Position numbers and translations under genes: made by a program. The notes under the pieces are model-generated. The model worked only from the letters and a program-made list of their open reading frames with translations. It did no database searches and was not told the DNA's origin. A stretch of 64,000 nucleotides of DNA from Diprion similis. Its lineage: Eukaryota > Arthropoda > Insecta > Hymenoptera > Diprionidae. Shown in pieces: positions 59,501 through 64,000 of this stretch; position 1 is the first letter of the stretch, and each line of letters begins with the position of its first letter. Location: contig NC_060106.1 in the NCBI RefSeq assembly GCF_021155765.1, positions 13,728,031 to 13,792,030 on the forward strand, read 5' to 3'.

Positions 59501-62014
59501 TCTGTTGGGTCGCGGTGGTTGTCGGTTCTCCCCGTGTCACGTGATACTCTCATGTTTTCGTGTGTTTTCAAGCAAAACGTGACGATGGAAAGACAGATGA
59601 ACAGAATCGAAGCACAGGCGATCCCTTTGGCCAGGGGCGAGGAATAGGGCTCGTCGAAGATGGCCCAGATACGAGGACGGATGCATTGCCACTTGGTTAG
59701 TCGCCCGGAGTAGTAAGCTTCCTCGTACCCGAAGAGCCGCGCTACTTCCTCTTCGCTTGGACGGTCCGTGTCGATGTCCAGCTTGTCCAGGATGGCCAGA
59801 GTCGCCTGCGTGTCTCTATGGATGCTGTATGTGCTCCAGCAGCACGGTTCTACCTGCGCGACAATCGGAATCGTTGCATCAACACCAGATATTACTGTTC
59901 ATTCCGCTTGAACAAAGTGGAATTTGATTGTAGCTAAATTGCAACTCGTAGCATAATCATACAACACTGTCTTTAGTGTTATACTAATCGTTGCACTAAC
60001 ATAATATGTATAGTAAAGAAACGAACCATATGACTGGATATGTTCACCCTTAACGAAGGTAGATTAAGCAACCGTCACTGATTGATAATTACGGATGCCA
60101 GCCCCTCGTCAGCTCAAACGAGTAATCTTTCAGGTACCAAAATATTATTAACTCGGTATTATTTCCGCATGAAGTAATTGGCGAAAATTACAGAGTATCA
60201 TCCAAAGATGTTTGAGTCAAAATTGTCGACCACATATTGTGGTGTAACGGGAAACTCGGTATGTAAGTGAGCCTCTATTATTTTAATGGATGGGCAATTT
60301 ACGGATGAGAAGAAAGAGAGCGGAATTAAAAGCCGGAAAGCCAATTACGTAAGTATTATGAACAAACGTACTTAGCAGACAAAATGCGCGCATACTTGCA
60401 ATGTAAAGACCCCAAATCCGTAGCTCTACAGCTAGGGTCATAATGTGGAAGCGCTTAGCGATACCGCTTGTTTGCATATTCAAGGCTATTATGATCGATC
60501 TATTTCTGGCTTGACTAAAATCATTTCAAGACGATCCAAAGCTGCAAAAGCTGAGGGAAATATTCACGGTTCAAATGACGTATGAGGACGCGACAATGAG
60601 TGACGGGGTCTTTTGGCGAACTGAAGTTTAGTCAGTTGTGGAAAAAGTAGCAGCAGCGTTCCTTTTCTCGTTCATACAACCAAGGGTGAAGCAGCCGCCA
60701 AGTGATTTGCGCAACAAATCAGAACTCTACACGTATCGAGGAAAAGTTTCTACCAACCATCACTATTACCTCTCGTGCAACTTTGATGCTGGATTAAATG
60801 CTGCTGGATCAGATTAAACGACTTACTCGTACTTGAGGAGTACGTAGGTATATTTAACTCAAAATGAAAACTTATTCGTGTAAAGCCAAAGTGCCCCACC
60901 ACTGCGAAGTGGACGGTTATATGCCAAGGCAACTGGTTTTGAAGGTTCTGCGTTTTGCGCCGCTTAGGTGAAATATGAAGAGAAAAAGGCACGGGCCACG
61001 GTAGCATTAACGACTATTACACGATCGTTTAGTGCTTACGGGGCGAAACGGACATGAAACGAAGACACGTCGAAGGTTGTTAAGCTGTTCACGCTGTTTG
61101 ACATTAATCAGGCATCTCTTGCAGTTGCCAGCAGCGTGCAAGTAATCAGAGACTGTGCCTGGCACTCTGTGCAACATGCCCGCGGTTGAATTCATGCAGC
61201 GGTTATATACTGCATCGGAATTTATGTCAGTTTAAAATACATCTGCGTCGATACAACAACTTTTTATGACGGCATTAAAAGCTGAACCAAGGTTTTTAAT
61301 GGTCTCCAAGCTATTGTACGGCCAAAGTTAGCTAGCTTAAATGTAAATGTAAGACGAATGAAAAAAGAAGACAACGTTATAATAATATTTTGTACACCAC
61401 GTATATAGCTCGACGATCATCTTATTTCAATAATAAAACCCCCGCTTCTGTTCTTCGCACGTAATAGTGCGGTGGTTTTATTACCCCCTGAATTTACACT
61501 ATCATGATATACAAAAAGTCACCGAAAACAAACGTTCGTTGTCTCGAAAATTAGAAGGATAAAAATGTAACTCGACCATGCATTAACCGTAGATAACCCT
61601 GATCGTTTATTGGCGATTTCAATTTTCACTTACTTCTCCATCATTTTCTCCGATTACTCGAATTGAAGTAGATCTAATAGCGGTGGAGGATTTAACGCTC
61701 CGCGGTATAAATTGAGCCGATTAACGGAGACGAACCTGGTTCGAGTCGAGGCCCCAGAATTCTAATTCCTCCTCGAAAAGGGGACCGCATACGTCGGTAG
61801 GATAGTGCAGCTTCCCTGTACGATAGTAGTTCAGGACCTGAGCAAAGACGCCTGGGTGTCGGTCGAAGAAGTACTCGTTCAGGATGGGGTCGTAGTTTGC
61901 CAGAGCTTCCGTCAGCCGGGACAGTCGGGTTGCCGGGATTTTCTTCAGGGTAGTTTTATAAGTTTCATGACGAATCCCTCCGACGTTGAGCACGACGCGA
62001 TTCACCGCATCCAT
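56563..62014 (-). CDS. Second Shaw-type voltage-gated potassium channel, 6 coding exons, 545 aa
   Basis: Coding exons in transcript order: 62014-61736, 59853-59425, 59245-58958, 58006-57797, 57665-57474 and 56802-56563. Every exon is a multiple of three with phase-0 GT-AG junctions. The only in-frame ATG is at 62,014 (MDAVNRVV). T1 occupies 1-100; the H-X5-C-X20-CC zinc signature is split by intron 1. S1 is about 170-189, S2 215-236, S3 247-266, S4 276-298 ([12 protein letters not shown]), S5 305-328, filter TVGYGD 355-360 and S6 PVPV 386-389. A basic [11 protein letters not shown] segment follows S6, as in the neighbour. The 545-residue chain ends in a Thr/Ser/Glu-rich tail (about 490-545). 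The S1-S2 loop has no N-X-S/T sequon, unlike the neighbour. It would form a K+ channel in neurons or muscle. It is a tandem paralogue of the gene at 47,389-51,901, perhaps the counterpart of Drosophila Shawl; I am unsure of that name. Confidence 0.92.
59854..61735. other. Intron 1 of the second Shaw-type gene
   Basis: 1,882 bp between the T1 exon and the S1-S2 exon. No separate gene is visible. The small open frames on both strands show no recognisable content. Confidence 0.6.
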
Positions 62015-64000
62015 CGCGTCAAGTGTTTTCACCAAGCATTCGACGAGCAGTAAACGTATTTTAAAAAATTGCTCACAATTCCGAAGCACAGTTAAAAAAA
62101 CGGCGTCACATTTTTATTCGTTGTTTTACGGTTGGTTAAAAAGTCGGGGTTACCCAGCACAGTTTTTTTTTCTTTTACTTGGTAATTAGCGGATGTGTAG
62201 CGTTTATGTCCGGCTGCCAATGCACGATTGTATCTTGACCGTTGTAGAATCTCTGCAGACTTGTAGGGTAGAAAATAATTTTGAAGTAAAAAGAGAACAA
62301 TATTTAATAAACTTATTCCGTGTGAAATGTGTGAGAAAACGCGAACACCATTCTCGTCCTATACGATCCTACGGGGTGATAATATATCAGCTTCGCGAAT
62401 CCAGTAAAAATTTGAAGAAACTTTTTTTATTACTCGCGAGGGAAAGTTAGTCGCGATGGGTTGAAAGCATGAATAGGATCAGGTGTCTGTGATTTTTTTT
62501 TTACTCTCTTTCTCCTCGTCTTCTACTTTAAGTTTTCGCAAGACAAGAAGTCGGCTATAAAGTTACGCAATCTCTATGTATGTATAAAGTTCAGGTTCAA
62601 GTTTCCGTTCGACTATTATTATATCTATGCTGCTAAAAGGGCGCCGCGAAAGCAACGAATGATTATGTCTTTGCTGAAGTATAAAGAGCGGATATATCTA
62701 TCGAACAAGCGGCGCGAGAAAATTGATTTAGATTTATCTCTTTCCCTTCTCATTTCACTCAAAATCAACTCTAGTAGTCGATACTGCGTTCGACCCACCC
62801 GCCCGTTCTAAATCACCACCAAGACACCAACTGTCAAAACCCGACTGAAGATCACTAAAGTGCGGTTATTTAACCGTCTTGCGAACGCATGCTGGACGGG
62901 CTGCGTTTTAAAACCGCACTAAACGACGGCAGATCCGCAAGAGCGACGATCCTCATCCTCCTCCGCCCCGGCTTCGCCCTCGCCACCTTTCAGTTCTATA
63001 AATTCGGCCATGTTTATTTGGCCAGCTAAAGCAGATGGTAGGCATGCCACTGGTTTACGATTAATAAGTTTCTCCTCCTCTAGCTCCGTCTGCACTCTCC
63101 TCGCTCTCTCGATCGGCAAGTGCCCTTGTCGCGTCCCTCGGCATTCCAATCGCGATATCTCTACGTCATCCCCGGAGCTGATTTCCCGCATTTCCGGCCT
63201 AAGACGAGAATTCGCTGAAGTTTCCACGGTGGAAAGCAGGCGTGCGATGTTCCTGCATCGATTCAATCAAAACTGCACGCTGTTTTAACCCAAGGTGGAA
63301 TAACGCCGTTATCAATTCACGAATTAGTGCTCGCGCTCCAGCAGCCGCTTGCCATTACGCTAATCAATATTGCGAAATTTTCAGCGTTTTCATAGCTCGT
63401 CACGCTCACGCTCGCCGAGTTTTCTCAGGATCTCCGCGTGTTATAATGCTGCGTGGGACGTGCACGTTTGTTGAAACAGTGTTAAACAAATATTTATAAA
63501 ATGTACCTGAATTGAATAGATCCGTCAACGCGGTTCGCCATCTGCGGAAACAATGGCACACAATACTTGTTCGTCAACTTCGGGTGGGCGTTGGAGCTTC
63601 TACAGGGGTAGATAAACGTGTAAAGTTGACGAATGAATCAGGAGAATGGACGGAATGTTTCTCGCTAACGTAGCAGCCGTGCTCGGAATGTACCTACCTA
63701 TGTTGAGGAATGACTTTGAAAGCGTTTCCCTGATCTGGGCGGTGGTTGTAGAATTTTTGGAACACCCCGAAGACTTTTTTTTCAAAGTTTTCAACGAACT
63801 CTGCGCCTGTAATTCACGCGATTGAAAGATTTCCAATGCAAGAAAAGTCCTGTAAGTAGGTCGGCTGTGGTCTCGTAATTCTCTGATGTAATAAAGCTTG
63901 GAAAAAATCCGTTATACAATTTTTATAGATCCATTGGAATGGAAAATTTGGTACAGTAATAATATTTAGACGATAGGTCAACACTACGGCATATCGCATT
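62015..64000. other. 5' flank of the second Shaw-type gene
   Basis: No splice acceptor is visible immediately before the ATG at 62,014, so transcription may start within this flank. A minus-strand open frame at 63,266-62,919 runs about 115 codons. It includes an ATG in a good context (AAACATGG) near 63,011 that opens a short acidic peptide MAEFIELKGGEGEAG and stops after about 30 codons. No family is recognised, and it is listed only as a possibility. Confidence 0.3.

Noticed and set aside
1..64000. tRNA or rRNA genes
   Set aside because: No A/B box pair with a cloverleaf and no rRNA-like sequence was seen on either strand; a covariance-model scan would be decisive.

Overview
The window is animal nuclear DNA, almost certainly from an insect. 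The genes have short exons, clean GT-AG introns and no operon-like packing. Two encode Shaw-type voltage-gated potassium channels and one encodes a secreted cysteine-rich CUB protein of an insect type. A holometabolous insect, perhaps a hymenopteran, is my best guess, but nothing in the sequence settles the order. All assignments come from reading the sequence by eye; no database search was run.

Layout. (1) 1-5,160: AT-rich flank, then a six-exon plus-strand gene for a 408-residue secreted CUB-domain protein (1,392-5,156). (2) About 5,700-42,165: one very large satellite array. Its core (about 6,497-40,310) is about 104 head-to-tail monomers of exactly 312 bp with no net length change. Old, decayed monomers flank it on both sides. 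The core has a layered higher-order structure: offsets of 936, 2,184, 5,050, 5,928, 6,240, 6,552 and 8,736 bp. It also holds two near-identical copies of a 682-bp poly(A)-tailed retroelement insertion that was copied along with its surrounding monomers. About 67 monomers carry the same 84-codon ATG-to-stop frame on the minus strand; others lose it by recurrent single-base changes. (3) 42,166-47,388: gene-free DNA with simple repeats, probably including 3' untranslated sequence of the next gene. (4) 47,389-51,901, minus strand: Shaw, three coding exons, 509 residues. (5) 52,000-56,560: intergenic, with a GC-rich CpG-dense stretch at 52.5-53.4 kb that may hold the Shaw promoter and first exon. 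(6) 56,563-62,014, minus strand: a second Shaw-type channel, six coding exons, 545 residues. (7) 62,015-64,000: upstream flank with one unsupported open frame.

The two channel genes are tandem, same-strand paralogues with nearly identical T1 domains, so mixed tetramers are possible in cells that express both. Their intron layout differs: Shaw packs S1 to the C-terminus into one exon, while the paralogue splits the same region over five. The most unusual element is the satellite, which lies only about 0.5 kb beyond the CUB gene stop codon and about 5 kb beyond the Shaw stop codon.
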